Under the pieces are notes generated by a model that was not told the origin of the DNA, made no database searches, and was given only the letters and a program-made list of their open reading frames with translations. A stretch of DNA of 64,000 nt, from positions 31,252,088 through 31,316,087 of the forward strand of contig CM037783.1 of NCBI GenBank assembly GCA_021229015.1. Reading direction: 5' to 3'. Both the position numbers and the translations under genes were made by a program. The stretch is from Solen grandis (Eukaryota > Mollusca > Bivalvia > Adapedonta > Solenidae). Of the stretch, positions 23,385 to 33,669 are shown one piece after another (the stretch's first letter is position 1; every line of letters begins with the position of its first letter).

Positions 23385-23980
23385 TAAGTAATCCTCGTTC
23401 AAGGTTTTAGCAATCTTGGACAGTTCGTGGTCGTCCTTGATGTAGTAGGTCTCGCGTAACTGACGTCAAATTAAACCGTCATTTAGAACTGACGCATACA
23501 AGACGTCGTTTCCAAACCGCTACTGTTACAGTAAGACAGTACGGTATAAGTAAAGACACCGTTCTTAGGCGTCTGCGCCATTTTGTCCGACCCATAAGAC
23601 CTCTCACGACGTCATCTTGATGCCCGAAGGAAACAACATTTACGTTGGCCAATGCGTCAGTTGAATAGAGTCGTCTTTTCTGACTAATCTAGATTAAGTC
23701 TGAGCCACCACTCTGTAAAGAAGAGGGTATTCCGAAGGAGAGGGGAGAGATTTACTGGTGCTTGTGTTGTAGAGAGAAACAGGGTTGGCGGGGCAGTGTC
23801 ATGGTATGGGGTGGAATCATGGAAGACAGGAAAATGATCTGGTCATTGTGAATGGCACTATCAGCGCAGCTGAGTACATAAATCAATTTTAAGACCAGTG
23901 GCTAATCTATTTATTTACCATATAGTCCCGATACACGGATGCATGACAACGCACAGCAATATTTATAATCATCATCATCA
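23385..23980 (+). pseudogene. Tc1-like transposase remnant
   Basis: Fragments across several frames fit a Tc1-family transposase. In order they are a TDVKLNRHLELTHTRRRFQT-like helix-turn-helix segment near 23,460, GISKDTVLRRLRHFVRPIRP at about 23,543-23,602, a GGSVMVWGGIMEDRK-like catalytic-core segment at about 23,790-23,830, and NGTISAAEYINQF near 23,850-23,890. A degraded MHDNA-like end (ATGCATGACAACGCACAG) lies near 23,940. Frameshifts and stops separate these blocks. Flanking terminal inverted repeats could not be identified by eye. Inactive. Confidence 0.7.
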
Positions 23981-25300
23981 GTATGTTCTCTATAATTAAG
24001 TATTAATATTATTATTATCATCATTATGTCTTAGCAAAATTCTTTGGATGTTTGTAAAACTTAAAATATCGAATTTTAGATTTTTCAAGCTATTTCAGAC
24101 TCTTATGGATATTTTTTCCGTAATTGAGGACCAACCTTTTTTTCTTTCACTTTTATATATGTATTATTTCTTCATTGTCATTGCCATTGTTATCGTTCAA
24201 AGCAATTATTCGTTGAACGTTTATTCATTGTTTCAAGGTAGTAAATGTATTAAAATTCTTGATTTGCAACATTAATTTATGGTTTGTGTCTGTTTTTCAC
24301 TCGTTTTTGAAAACTACTAGCAACTTTCATTCAGCATTATATTCATTTTCGTATCCAACAAGGACATAAAGGTTGGAATAATTGTATCGATCTTGTTTGT
24401 TTGTTTTGTTTTTTTTTTTTGGGGGGGGGGTTGTATTTATTTTTTTATTTTTTGGTTTTTAAATTTGCCGGTTTCATAACAACTTAACCTTTCTGTGTAA
24501 GTGCTCAGTGTACTGTGTGATTATCCAAATTATCCAATGCGTTGTTATTGCTGTCCGTCTCTTGTGCACACATATATATCAAATATCTGAATCAGAAAAG
24601 TGGTTTCGAAATTTATTTTTTTTTTTTTTACTGAAACTGGTCTTTGTTTTTAAGCAAAGCCAACGGAATAAGAGCTAATCCCTTGTAGCCATGCTTAATA
24701 CATCAGCCCTCGTTTATTTATTAATTTCTGTGTGTAGGAATTAAGATTTAAACTCGTTTCCTAATGATTTACACATTCATTTAATTTCCGTAAGTTGCTT
24801 TTGTGATGGAGTGCATTATATGAATTTGTGCATTAATAATTATAACATTTTAGTTTAGTAACTAATCATATTGAACATACATAGCTTACAATAAAGAACC
24901 CCATATAATATAACAAAAAAAACATATATATTTTGTGGTCCAAATAATAATGTTAAGATTTCCTTGATACCAGGATCATGGTCGTTTGACAGCCAGTGGT
25001 GATTTTGTAAAAATAAATGGCTAATCAAATGATATCAAAGTTTTTTCATAAGCATAAGTACTTTAAATATTAACATACATATAATTAGACATCAAGATTT
25101 TGAGTGTTCTACATAAAGTTACAAAGATAAAAGCAAATGAGGAATTTGTCGGCCATTTCAGAATGGCGGCCAAGGTCATCAGGGGGCTTTACTGACTTAG
25201 ACCTATATCTATAATTAATAAGAAATGTTTTATATGTGTATAAAGTTTCATGGTTTCAACTCAAAGTGCACGATTTTATACTAAGCCGCCCCACTGTTAG
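23981..25300. other. Unassigned AT-rich sequence
   Basis: No gene is recognised. There is an ATC/ATT-rich stretch at 23,965-24,025, a poly-T then poly-G run at about 24,409-24,430, and a GGCCATTTCAGAATGGCGGCC inverted repeat near 25,150. Confidence 0.45.
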
Positions 25301-25365
25301 CCCCCAGTGTTTGTTTTTTTCCTTTTTTTTCAGGGGGGGGGGGGGACTAAAAGTAATATCCCAAC

Positions 25366-26235
25366 GTCGTGAAACGGGAGGTCCATCGAATTGTGAAACT
25401 TCTTGAGAACACAGGCACTGTACTGGACGGGAGACAAACAAAGCCGGGTAGACCAAAGAGTGTTCGTTTTGCTGAGAACATTGCTCAAGTGAAGCAAAAA
25501 GAATCCCGAAACTACAATGATGTCTGTTAGAAAGGTTTAAGAAACAAAACTTACAAGGCCAGCAAGATGGGTGTTCATAGGATATTGAGATACGACTTTA
25601 AACTCAGGCCGTAAACTATTACTGTTATAAATCATCTAAAGAAATCAGACTACGCTGTGTAAACAGGATGAAAGCATATGTAAAAATCGCAGGTGTACTT
25701 TGATTCACAGATGAGACACATTTCATTTGAACATAGGTGTGAACAAAAGAAACATCCGGTATTGCGGGAGAAGGAAACAAGACTTTCATATGGGAGGAAA
25801 ACAACCTTACAAGACGGTTACAGGACGGCGGCCTTACGTTCGACAGACATCAACGGGCCGTTTTTCTTTGAGGACAAGTGTGGAGACCTTTTAACTGTCA
25901 AAAGTGATCGCTATTTGAAAATGTTACAGACACAGTTTTTACAGCTCAAAGGAGAAAGTGTAATAATAACAGACAACGTGTAGATGCAACAAGACGGTAC
26001 CGCACAACACATATTCAAATATGTTCTAGACTGGTTGAAAAAGGTGCTAGGAGACGAAGAATTCCCACCACATTTACCAGATCTTAGTCTCCTAGATTTC
26101 TTTCTCTAGGGTTACCTGAAAAAAGTACTTGCACTTCTCGCAAACAGCGAAGAGCTAAAATGTGTCATTCGACTGGAAACAAGAGGAATTGGAGCAAGCT
26201 CATGTGATCTGTTACAAAGCGCTTGGACATGATAA
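25366..26235 (+). pseudogene. mariner-like transposase remnant
   Basis: Reading mostly in one frame, the order of blocks is that of a mariner/IS630-type DDE transposase. There is a helix-turn-helix segment with TGTVLDGRQTKPGRPKSVRF and AENIAQVKQKESRN (25,366-25,525). A MGVHRILRYDFKLRP segment follows near 25,567. The first catalytic block FTDETHF (25,704-25,724) lies in a different frame from its neighbours, showing flanking frameshifts. Then come DINGPFFFEDKCGDLLTVKS (about 25,846-25,906), MQQDGTAQH (25,984-26,010) and PPHLPDLSLLDFFL before a TAG at 26,107. The second and third acidic residues are 33 residues apart as read, close to the DD34D spacing of mariner elements. Several stops (for example at 25,528 and 25,981) show it is dead. 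Terminal repeats were not found. Confidence 0.8.
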
Positions 26236-26900
26236 TCTCAAGGAATGGACGTCACCTAGAGCACATACTATAATTTCTGACGTTACTCAGATGTATGAAC
26301 ATTTGAATTTAATGAAGTAATACATATCATAATCTTTACTGTAAATACTTTATCTTGGTAAATAACTTATACCAATGGTATTCTGTGTCAAGTCAAGTCA
26401 AAGATTTTATTATAATAAGACCTCCAGCCCATACACAAAATATTTACATAAATATTTTAAACATGCAAACATAATTGGTTACAAAATACACTTTTTTAAG
26501 CGAATAAATATACATTGCTAATCTTTTAATGACATTTACATTTCTATATGACATAACACTATGGAATTTTTCAACAGATGGAATGGAATGGACAGATGCA
26601 TATAAAATGATACTCATCCTCCAAATAACACTCACAATAAGGTTAGTCTCTGTATTCTCTAGGTATATTGTAATAGCGCCCTGTTTCTATCATAAGACAG
26701 TGTGCAAACCTTCTAAAATTTGCTAAACATGTCCTAAACTTGTCAATATTTATTGAATTCACATAACATTCAACATTATAATCTCTTTTGTATTTCACAT
26801 AGTACGATAATTTTACATTTTTACAACTTTGTGCATACCTATTTTGCAAGTACTGGTCCTTTAATCTAGTAATATAAATGGCAAGGAATACTTTTTGATT

Positions 26901-27239
26901 TTATACATATTGACTTTCCCGCACATAACCAAAGCCATTTGAATATAAATGTTGCCGGACATTGCTCGCCCAATTACTATATCCTAAACTTTCAAAATGT
27001 ACTTGCATATCATAACATATCCTCACGTATCTATATTTAGGCATATTAAGTATTCTTAGCCAATAACTAATACAATGTTTGGCTGAATTTATATATATAG
27101 GAAACCGTCCCAGGTCCCCTAAAACTGCATCATTACAAGCTGACGGTTTTACATTTAAGAAACGTTTACACGCAAATAAATGAACATTTTCTAAATATAC
27201 ATAATTATTTAATCCCCATATTTCCGCCCCATATAACAT
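26901..27239 (-). pseudogene. LINE ORF2 C-terminal domain fragment
   Basis: The 112-codon frame starts MLYGAEIWGLNNY, contains a CKRFLNVKPSACNDAVLGDL segment followed by GRFPIYINSAKHCISYWLRI, and ends in NWASNVRQHLYSNGFGYVRE. The order LYGAE-W, then a DLGR/ELGR-P block, then a YW helix, then NWA--V is the usual C-terminus after the reverse transcriptase in many invertebrate APE-type LINEs. It is separated from the reverse transcriptase core by a frameshift near 27,260-27,300. Confidence 0.75.
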
Positions 27240-27490
27240 AACTGCCTGTATTTTTATATCAAATATTTAAAAAACGTTGAATAGGGTAAACATTCACAAA
27301 AATCAAGTGATTTAAGGATAGCCATAAGAACCCTTTTCGCTTTTTATACACATACTCTCTGCCATTTTAAATAGTGACAGTCTATTAGAGAAATGGATAC
27401 CTACATAGTTAAAACCATTAACAATACTGAGTTCTGAATCAGCATAAGTCCAGTGTTCTGCTCTTGATAACATACCTCCTTTTTTAAAGG

Positions 27491-27950
27491 CTATGATTTT
27501 GTTGTTTTTTCTACATTTACTTGAAGTTTATATTCTATACATAAGCTAAGTAATAAATTAAGCTGTTTATGCAGACCAGACACTGTGTCAGATATACATG
27601 CAATATCATCTGCAAACATAAGTAATACTATTTCTGTCAGATCTGGAAAAAGCTGTATACCACGAACATTGTTATCACATAAAATACCATAAAACTCATC
27701 AATGAAAAGAGCAAATAAGATCGGACTGAGACAGCACCCCTGTCTCAAGCAAAGTGGACAATTAAATTTATCTGAAATGCCTTGATGTGTTCTAACATAA
27801 GCTTTCACGGAGGCATATATGGATTTAATAGATGAGTATAAAAATCCGTTTATATTCTTGCGTTTTAAGATTTCAAACAAAATGGGTCTGTTTACAGAGT
27901 CAAAGGCCTTTTCGAAATCCACAAATGCTACATAAACTGGTTAACCCTTT
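27491..27950 (-). pseudogene. LINE reverse transcriptase core
   Basis: From the frameshift near 27,940 the frame reads VAFVDFEKAFDSVNRPILFE (motif A with its catalytic Asp). It continues with CLRQGCCLSPILFALFIDEF (motif B) and LMFADDIACISDT (motif C, the F-A-D-D catalytic pair), and ends LQVNVEKTTKS at a stop. Sequence downstream on the minus strand (AEHWTYADSELSIVNGFNYV) shows the protein originally continued through that stop. The catalytic residues are intact but the frame is not. Confidence 0.9.
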
Positions 27951-28572
27951 TTTGAAAATATTTATTTACAATGGAATACAATATAAAGGCATTATCAACA
28001 GTACAGTAACCTGCACGAAAACCTGCTTGACACTCATTTAATTTATTATATGCTTCCACATAAAATGTTAATCTTCTATTCAGAATGGGTGAATATATTT
28101 TACTTAAAACGTCTATGAGGGATATACCTCTATAATTACTTGGGTTATTAATGCTTCCCTTTTTATGTAAAGGTATGATAATGCTTTTTGTCAATTTTTC
28201 TGGATATGTGGAGGATGTAAATATCCTATTAAATAATGCATGTAAATATGGCAGTAAAATATCAATACCATGTAATATATGTTGAGGTATAAGTATTCCG
28301 CCACTTGCCTTATTCTCATTTATGTTCTTAACATTGAAAATGATTTCTTCCTCTGAAATAAAATTATTAAATAAAGCATTTTCAACATCATCCATGCCAT
28401 CACCTATGTTTTCTTCCAAATGTTGTTGTTCACCATTCTCATCTGTTGTTGTTGTGAACAAATTTTTAAAATGTGCAAACCAACTATTTATGTCAATATT
28501 AGGTTCATTTCTTGTCCTTCCCGCCATTCTTTTTAGTTCTTGCCAAAATATTTTAGTGTTATCTACATTCAT
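27928..28572 (-). pseudogene. LINE reverse transcriptase N-terminal part
   Basis: The 214-codon frame contains IIIPLHKKGSINNPSNYRGI (motif 1), SLIDVLSKIYSPILNRRL, and NECQAGFRAGYCTVDNAFIL (motif 2). It ends YFQKRVNQFM at a stop caused by a one-base frame change. The true continuation into motif A is in the next frame over, so this and the core fragment are one broken gene. The Met at the start is not the original start of ORF2. Confidence 0.9.
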
Positions 28573-28706
28573 ATTTATTTATTCATAGACATGGTTTTAT
28601 ATTTTAACCTTTTATTTTCACACATGCTTTTATATGTAGATTTTTTATCTATGTAATTATTTAAATTTTCTAAACTTCTATATGACCGAAAGCCTTTTTA
28701 GCTTTT

Positions 28707-29285
28707 CTACATTTCAAAAGTATCTAAAATAAGATTGATATCAGTATCCTCTGACAACATTTCTTGCATTGCAATTAAACTGCCTTCAGTTGCATCCCTA
28801 ACCCATAGGTTATGTTTTTGTTTAGTTTCTTCATTCATAATATAATATTCGTAATCATAAGTCGTGTCATTTATTGTTATATTCTTATGTATTGCTAAAC
28901 TTAAAGCTATAGGCACATGTGTACTTTCAACCCTATCCAACACCTCGAAGCTCTGAGCTAAATTAAATAGTCGACCTGTAAGTATAAAATAGTCAATAAC
29001 ACTTGCTCCATTTTGATTAATAAATGTGAAATCTCTACTATGCTGTTGTGGCGAACCATTTATTTCTCGTCCATTAATGATATAGCATGAGAAAGTTTGA
29101 CATAGTCTTATAGGTTCCCGCCCATATTTATTTACCTTATAGTTTTTTTGTTTGTCGCGGAAGATTAATATCATAATCTAATATCTCTCTATATTCTTTC
29201 AACTCTGGTATTTGATCAAAAACTGTATAATCATGTAGATCTCCTGTCCTTGCATTAAAATCGCCACATAGAATAAAATTCAAAA
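28707..29285 (-). pseudogene. LINE apurinic-type endonuclease, C-terminal half
   Basis: The segment at 29,239-29,265 encodes GDFNARTGD, the metal- and substrate-binding block of APE-type endonucleases, in the frame FILCGDFNARTGDLHDY. After a frameshift the 155-codon frame from 29,174 continues with REINGSPQQHSRDFTFINQN, GASVIDYFILTGRLFN and VESTHVPIALSLAI. The last matches the family's C-terminal S-D-H block, except that the middle residue reads Thr instead of Asp. The N-terminal half of the domain is missing. Confidence 0.85.
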
Positions 29286-29329
29286 CCTGACCATTGGTTA
29301 CATGTTAGTAATTCTTCTAGCCTCTGAAT

Positions 29330-29806
29330 ACAAGACACAGAACTATCATTTTAAAAAGGCGAATTTTCAGGAGGAGCATATAATGCATATATATGATTCT
29401 GACGTACAGCACTCCTGAACTCCCTAACCTCTTGATTTCTCATGGTTTTGTTTGGCTCTTTTTCATATGTTACCAGTTTTTTACCTTTGAAGTATCCATG
29501 AAGTCCCATTCTATTAATCTCTCTCAACTTTTGTCGCTGCAGGTATGATAAGTCATTTGCAATGCGAATCCAAGCATTTCTTAATGAAGACCGGTATCTA
29601 AATAACTTGAACTTGTCATCACAGTTTTTGAATACTATTACAATCATTTTAGCCTTATTACCACGTTTGCCAATTCGTTTAACTTGGCTTATAGAATTCT
29701 CATTCAAACCATCATTTTTTTCTGCAACTGAAAACACTTTATCATTGATTTTTTTTTCCAAATTATTTGCCTCATTTTCAGATTTTTCTACTCTTAGCAC
29801 TCTCAT
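29330..29806 (-). pseudogene. LINE ORF1 C-terminal part fused to endonuclease middle
   Basis: The 151-codon frame begins MRVLRVEKSENEANNLEKKI (coiled coil-like) and contains an RRM-like ORF1 segment: KMIVIVFKNCDDKFKLFRYR, SSLRNAWIRIANDLSYLQRQ and KLREINRMGLHGYFKGKKL. The last fifteen residues read HIYALYAPPENSPF, the mid-domain strand of an APE endonuclease that normally sits well inside ORF2. The junction therefore joins ORF1 to mid-ORF2 within one frame, direct evidence of an internal deletion in this copy. Confidence 0.7.
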
Positions 29807-29852
29807 AGAATGTTTTAGCCTTTCAGATACGCTTATTGTTCAATGTGGCTGA

Positions 29853-30520
29853 CTAACTCTCTGGTAGTTTCATCATGATAGGATAAACCGCCCACATAAC
29901 TGCTGAGTGTTCACAATTGAACTCTATTTCATTTATTCGCTTATTCATGTCTAATAAACTGCTTTCTATTCGGGACTTATTTGAGTTAAGTTTAACAACA
30001 TTTGATTTTAAGTTAGATAGTTCAGATTTGATGTTTCTCATCTCTTCCTGGACACCTATGACTACAGACTTTACTGTGCAAATTTCAATTTTCACCTCAT
30101 GCATTGTCTGTAAAATCATCTGGGTATCTTCCGTAGGCCCTGGATTCAATTCAACGTCTGCTGAGAGAATGAGCAGCCTTGAAAAGTAGGAAGAGTATTG
30201 TTGGTCAGATACCTCATATTCTAGAGACATGGTACCAAAATAGCCAGGATTTACTAAGTGGTGATCCTGTAGTTCACAATATTTCACCAGTGGTGTAGCA
30301 TACTGATCGACAATCAGGTCCTGACACCTTGTTATTTCATGAATATCAATCACTGATCCCAGTATAGAAAGACAGGTAGCAAAACTGCGATAATGAATAT
30401 TTGACCCACCACAGTAAGAATCATATCTTTTAGATTTCCTTGGTTTAACATGTGTTCTGCCCTGGAGCTTCAGATTAAACAGTCCAATTCTCAACCTGTA
30501 TTGTTCCATTGCAATACCCA
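29853..30520 (-). pseudogene. LINE ORF1 N-terminal part with 2A motif and coiled coil
   Basis: An open frame enters from the family X tail at 30,599, so its first 26 residues are repeat-derived. LINE-specific sequence begins near MEQYRLRIGLFNLKLQ (Met codon at 30,507-30,509). The segment YFSRLLILSADVELNPGPTE contains the canonical 2A ribosome-skipping signature D-V-E-x-N-P-G-P at 30,135-30,158. A heptad-rich coiled coil follows (about 65 residues from MILQTMHEVKIEI to RINEIEF), as expected of an ORF1 trimerisation region. Such 2A motifs near the start of ORF1 are known in APE-type LINEs of marine invertebrates. The frame is lost shortly after at 29,853, so this copy cannot make full ORF1. Confidence 0.8.
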
Positions 30521-32341
30521 TTATTACGGCTTTCCGCAAACCTGCGGAAAACGTATAGGGTTTGTTATGTTTCTTCTTCTTATTATTATTATTCCTCATT
30601 TTCCAACCAAATCCAAGAGTAAATTTCAGTATGTTGCCAGTGTCTGAGCAACATGAAAATTAAATTGCCTCGACAAAAATGTTCAAATTTTTAAATTCTA
30701 TCATTTTAAATTTTCAATGACGTCAAATGACGTCAGATTTGACGTCACCATCAAAAGTTTGTTCGCGCTCTGGAGCCTTTTTTTTCGTTTTATCTTGATA
30801 TTTTCACAGAAGAAGTATGTTATGATGTATATATGCAACTTGTCTTTCAAATTTTCAAATTCGAAAAATTTAATAATTTATGGCAAAACCGAGTTTCGAA
30901 CTTTGGTCCTAAAACTATCATTTAATGTTACTAAGGCTACTGATGAGTTAGAAGCGTGAAAATTGGACAGCTAATCGGCCCAGAGGTCTACTTTCTTTTT
31001 TCTGAAAGATTACCTTTTAAGTCACGTGGTTATGACGTCATTTAAAGGGCAAAATCCTATTATTTCAAAGATTTCTCTCGCTCTGGCATCATTCATTTCG
31101 AGTCAATTTTAATGAAAATTTAAAATGAAATTGAAATTGCAGCGATAAAAAGTATCTTTTTATACATTCTATCATTTTCAATTTTCATTGGCGTCATATG
31201 ACGTCATATTTGACGTCAGCTTCAAAAGTTTGTTCGCGCTCTAGAGCCTTCAATTCTGGTCTGATTATCTTGATATTTTTACAGAAGATGTATTTTAGAA
31301 TGTAGATGTACACCTTAGCATTTAAATTTCCAAATTCGAAAAGATCAAGATTTCATGGCAATACCGAGTTTCGAACTTTGGTCCAAAAACGTGGTCACGT
31401 GGTTATGACGTCATCAAAAAGGTAAAAAGCATTTCTTTTTAAAGATTGCTCTCGCTCTAGTATAATGAATTTTTAATTTAATCTCCAGAATTGATAGAGT
31501 TAAGATTGAAGTGATGCATACTGCAAAAAAAAAATGTCATGTTGTTATGACGTCATGCATACTTAAGCAAGAATTATTTTAAAAAATCATATAAAATCGC
31601 CAATTAGATCAATGAATTTATAATTTTCAAAAATGTTGAAACTTAGTACGTTCATAATGTCTTGAAAATTTCAAGTAAATACGTCATCAAACATGTCGGA
31701 TATTCATTTTGATGGAATGCCTACTTGAAAACAAACCTGTTCGCATTCTCGAAGCTATTTTTTTTCTGGATTAATATAACGTTAGCTGAACATGTCCTTG
31801 CAATTAAATGATATTTTTCTTTAGTCACTTGATTTTGACGTCGTTGAATTATAAAAAAATCATTCATTTCAATATGTATTCGCGCTCTAGCGTCATGAGA
31901 ATTTTTGAGCATACTTTAAGGAATTTATGTTGTGTCACTTGTTTATGACAACATTGATTTGTAAGCAACATATTTTAAAAAGATCAAAAGATTTGATATA
32001 TTAACTTTAGATAAGTAAAATTGCCGTACCTTAAAATGCGCAAAAAGTCCAGAAAATTTCAAGTGATTACGTTTTCAAACATGACTTATTCATGTTTTTC
32101 GTAAAAGGGCTAATTCATGTAAATCTATTAATTTTGAAGAAAGAAACGAAAGTGGTCATTGGTTTGACTGAGCAAGATCCCATTGTTCTTTTGCAGGAAT
32201 GAGTGCCTGCGTTGAATAGTGAATTGCGATACGTTTTTGAGTAAATGAGTCGCATTTACGATGAATTAGTATAATTATATTAGAGTCAGAAAACCTATAC
32301 GGATATCTTATTGCATTTGTTATCACGGCTTTCCGCAAACA
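30521..32341 (-). mobile_element. Family X dispersed element, copy G
   Basis: Read on the minus strand it has the head TTTGCGGAAAGCCGTGATAAC (32,321-32,341). A 5' kilobase follows that matches copy A nearly throughout, for example ACTCATTTACTCAAAAACG and CTGGACTTTTTGCGCAT. Body units come next, with TGACGTCA at 31,548, 31,406, 31,211, 31,199, 31,033, 30,740, 30,728 and 30,718. The tail is AATAATAATAAGAAGAAG, then AACATAACAAACCC, then a hairpin (TTTCCGCA/TGCGGAAA, 30,531-30,550) and GCCGTAATAA. The LINE begins immediately beyond this tail. The head's last bases adjoin the assembly gap. Confidence 0.8.
30527..30553 (-). repeat. Family X copy G tail hairpin
   Basis: The minus strand reads CGTTTTCCGCAGGTTTGCGG followed by AAAGCCG. 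The arms TTTCCGCA and TGCGGAAA pair perfectly over 8 bp around a short loop. Relative to the CTTTCTGC/GCAGAAAG hairpin of copy F, both arms have changed together (T-A to C-G). Confidence 0.85.
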
Positions 32342-32347
32342 TGAAGA

Positions 32348-32447
32348 NNNNNNNNNNNNNNNNNNNNNNNNNNNNNNNNNNNNNNNNNNNNNNNNNNNNN
32401 NNNNNNNNNNNNNNNNNNNNNNNNNNNNNNNNNNNNNNNNNNNNNNN
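32348..32447. other. Assembly gap (100 N)
   Basis: Exactly 100 N, the conventional size for a gap of unknown length. It falls between the head of family X copy G and the left edge of the segmental duplication. Order and orientation across it rest on scaffolding only. Confidence 0.99.
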
Positions 32448-33558
32448 TTCATGCAATGTGACAGTAGGACAGGACAGGACGAGAATGTTTCGTATAAATT
32501 ACCCGTCTTTGTGAAACTGGGATGTCATAAATGACTTATTTAAGCACGGGCCATAAAGTACACCAGTCGGTCTGCAGTTAAAGGCTCTGGTTCGAATCCT
32601 CTGTCGATACTTACGCTAATTACTACTTAAATTCTAAAGATAGGTAGAAACGCATTCCACATGCCTGTTTTATGAAATATTCAACTATATGAGTTAATTG
32701 GGGAATAATTATTACCCTAATAACTAACATATGTTGTTTAGAAATGAATTATTAGTGTGCTATTATCAGAGAAATAAATATTTTAGTTCTTTTTACCGCT
32801 AATTAAAGTAGGTTAAATCCGAGACAGTCTGGTCCATCTGCCCGAATTAGCAAAGTACTTTTCTGATAAATAAAATAAAACAAACAACCCAGACATGTCG
32901 TCAAATATGAAATGATGGAAAACGGGTTTTGAACATTTAGACAGATGGGATATTTTCGCGTAATAACAACCGTATATAGCATTCAAAGAACAAAAATATT
33001 TAGCTAATATCTTACGCTTTAAATCATTCTAAAAAAAAGAAGAAAAAATGATATTCATTTTCTTTAACAATCATATTACGAAATTCGCCTTTTCTGTTTT
33101 GGCTTTCAATGAAATTAAGAGCAGAATACAAATCTACAATGTGAAGGATTATCAAATTTTGGAATGAATGGTTAAACCACAAAAGAATTTTAAAAGTACA
33201 ATATGAATCTACTTTATTATTATTTTCAATTGCATCACAATCGAGCCGACCGTATACCCGTATCGCCCGGTGATCAATTTTACATTGAAAATCTATATAT
33301 AGGGGTAAACAATAGAACTGTCGTATATTATTTACACATACGTGCACTCGGAACATGATTATCTCTCATAAGAGAGCTGTTCAAACACAACTTCGAAACG
33401 ATTGAACATCGCACAGGTCAGAGCGGCGGTAGGAAAACCGTTTGGCTTCCGGTATATGGGTTTGTTTGGTCCAATAGTGAAAGAAAATGATTGTTTTTCT
33501 TTTGCATGAACCGGTTTCTTCGAAACAAGTTAACAGGTACTATTATATTGTACATGAA

Positions 33559-33669
33559 GTAGCTATTCGTGGCTTTGTAATTTGCTACAGGCAACATTAG
33601 AACTTTGATATCTGGATGGCAAATGTCGCTTCGTGGCAATTAGCAAATTACAAAGCCATGTAAAGCTAC
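33559..33669. repeat. Inverted-repeat hairpin in duplication copy 1
   Basis: Arms TGGCTTTGTAATTTGCTA and TAGCAAATTACAAAGCCA are perfect complements over 18 bp. They are extended by GTAGCT and AGCTAC after short mismatched spacers. The loop is about 50 nt. The second duplication copy has the same hairpin with a shorter loop. It could be a small MITE or a structured non-coding element. Confidence 0.8.

Larger units (their letters stand above)
26385..30520 (-). mobile_element. APE-type LINE, decayed and internally deleted
   Basis: A non-LTR retrotransposon runs from about 30,520 (5') to 26,385 (3'). In order it holds an ORF1 N-terminal part with a 2A motif and coiled coil, an ORF1 C-terminal part, the second half of an apurinic endonuclease, reverse transcriptase, and a conserved C-terminal domain. 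The 3' end in sense orientation is a TTTGACTTGACTTGACAC short repeat. ORF1 sequence is fused almost directly to the middle of the endonuclease, so roughly the first half of the endonuclease is missing. Frameshifts and stops separate all blocks. The 5' edge abuts the 3' hairpin of family X copy G. The overall layout fits the CR1/L2/Rex/Crack group of APE-type LINEs; the exact clade needs a phylogeny. Confidence 0.9.

Noticed and set aside
26385..26400. LINE 3' repeat as the partner of the SINE-1 GTCAAGTCAAG tail
   Set aside because: In sense orientation the LINE ends in TTGACTTGAC, the reverse complement of the SINE tail, and lacks the GAAATACTGTCG block shared by the SINEs.
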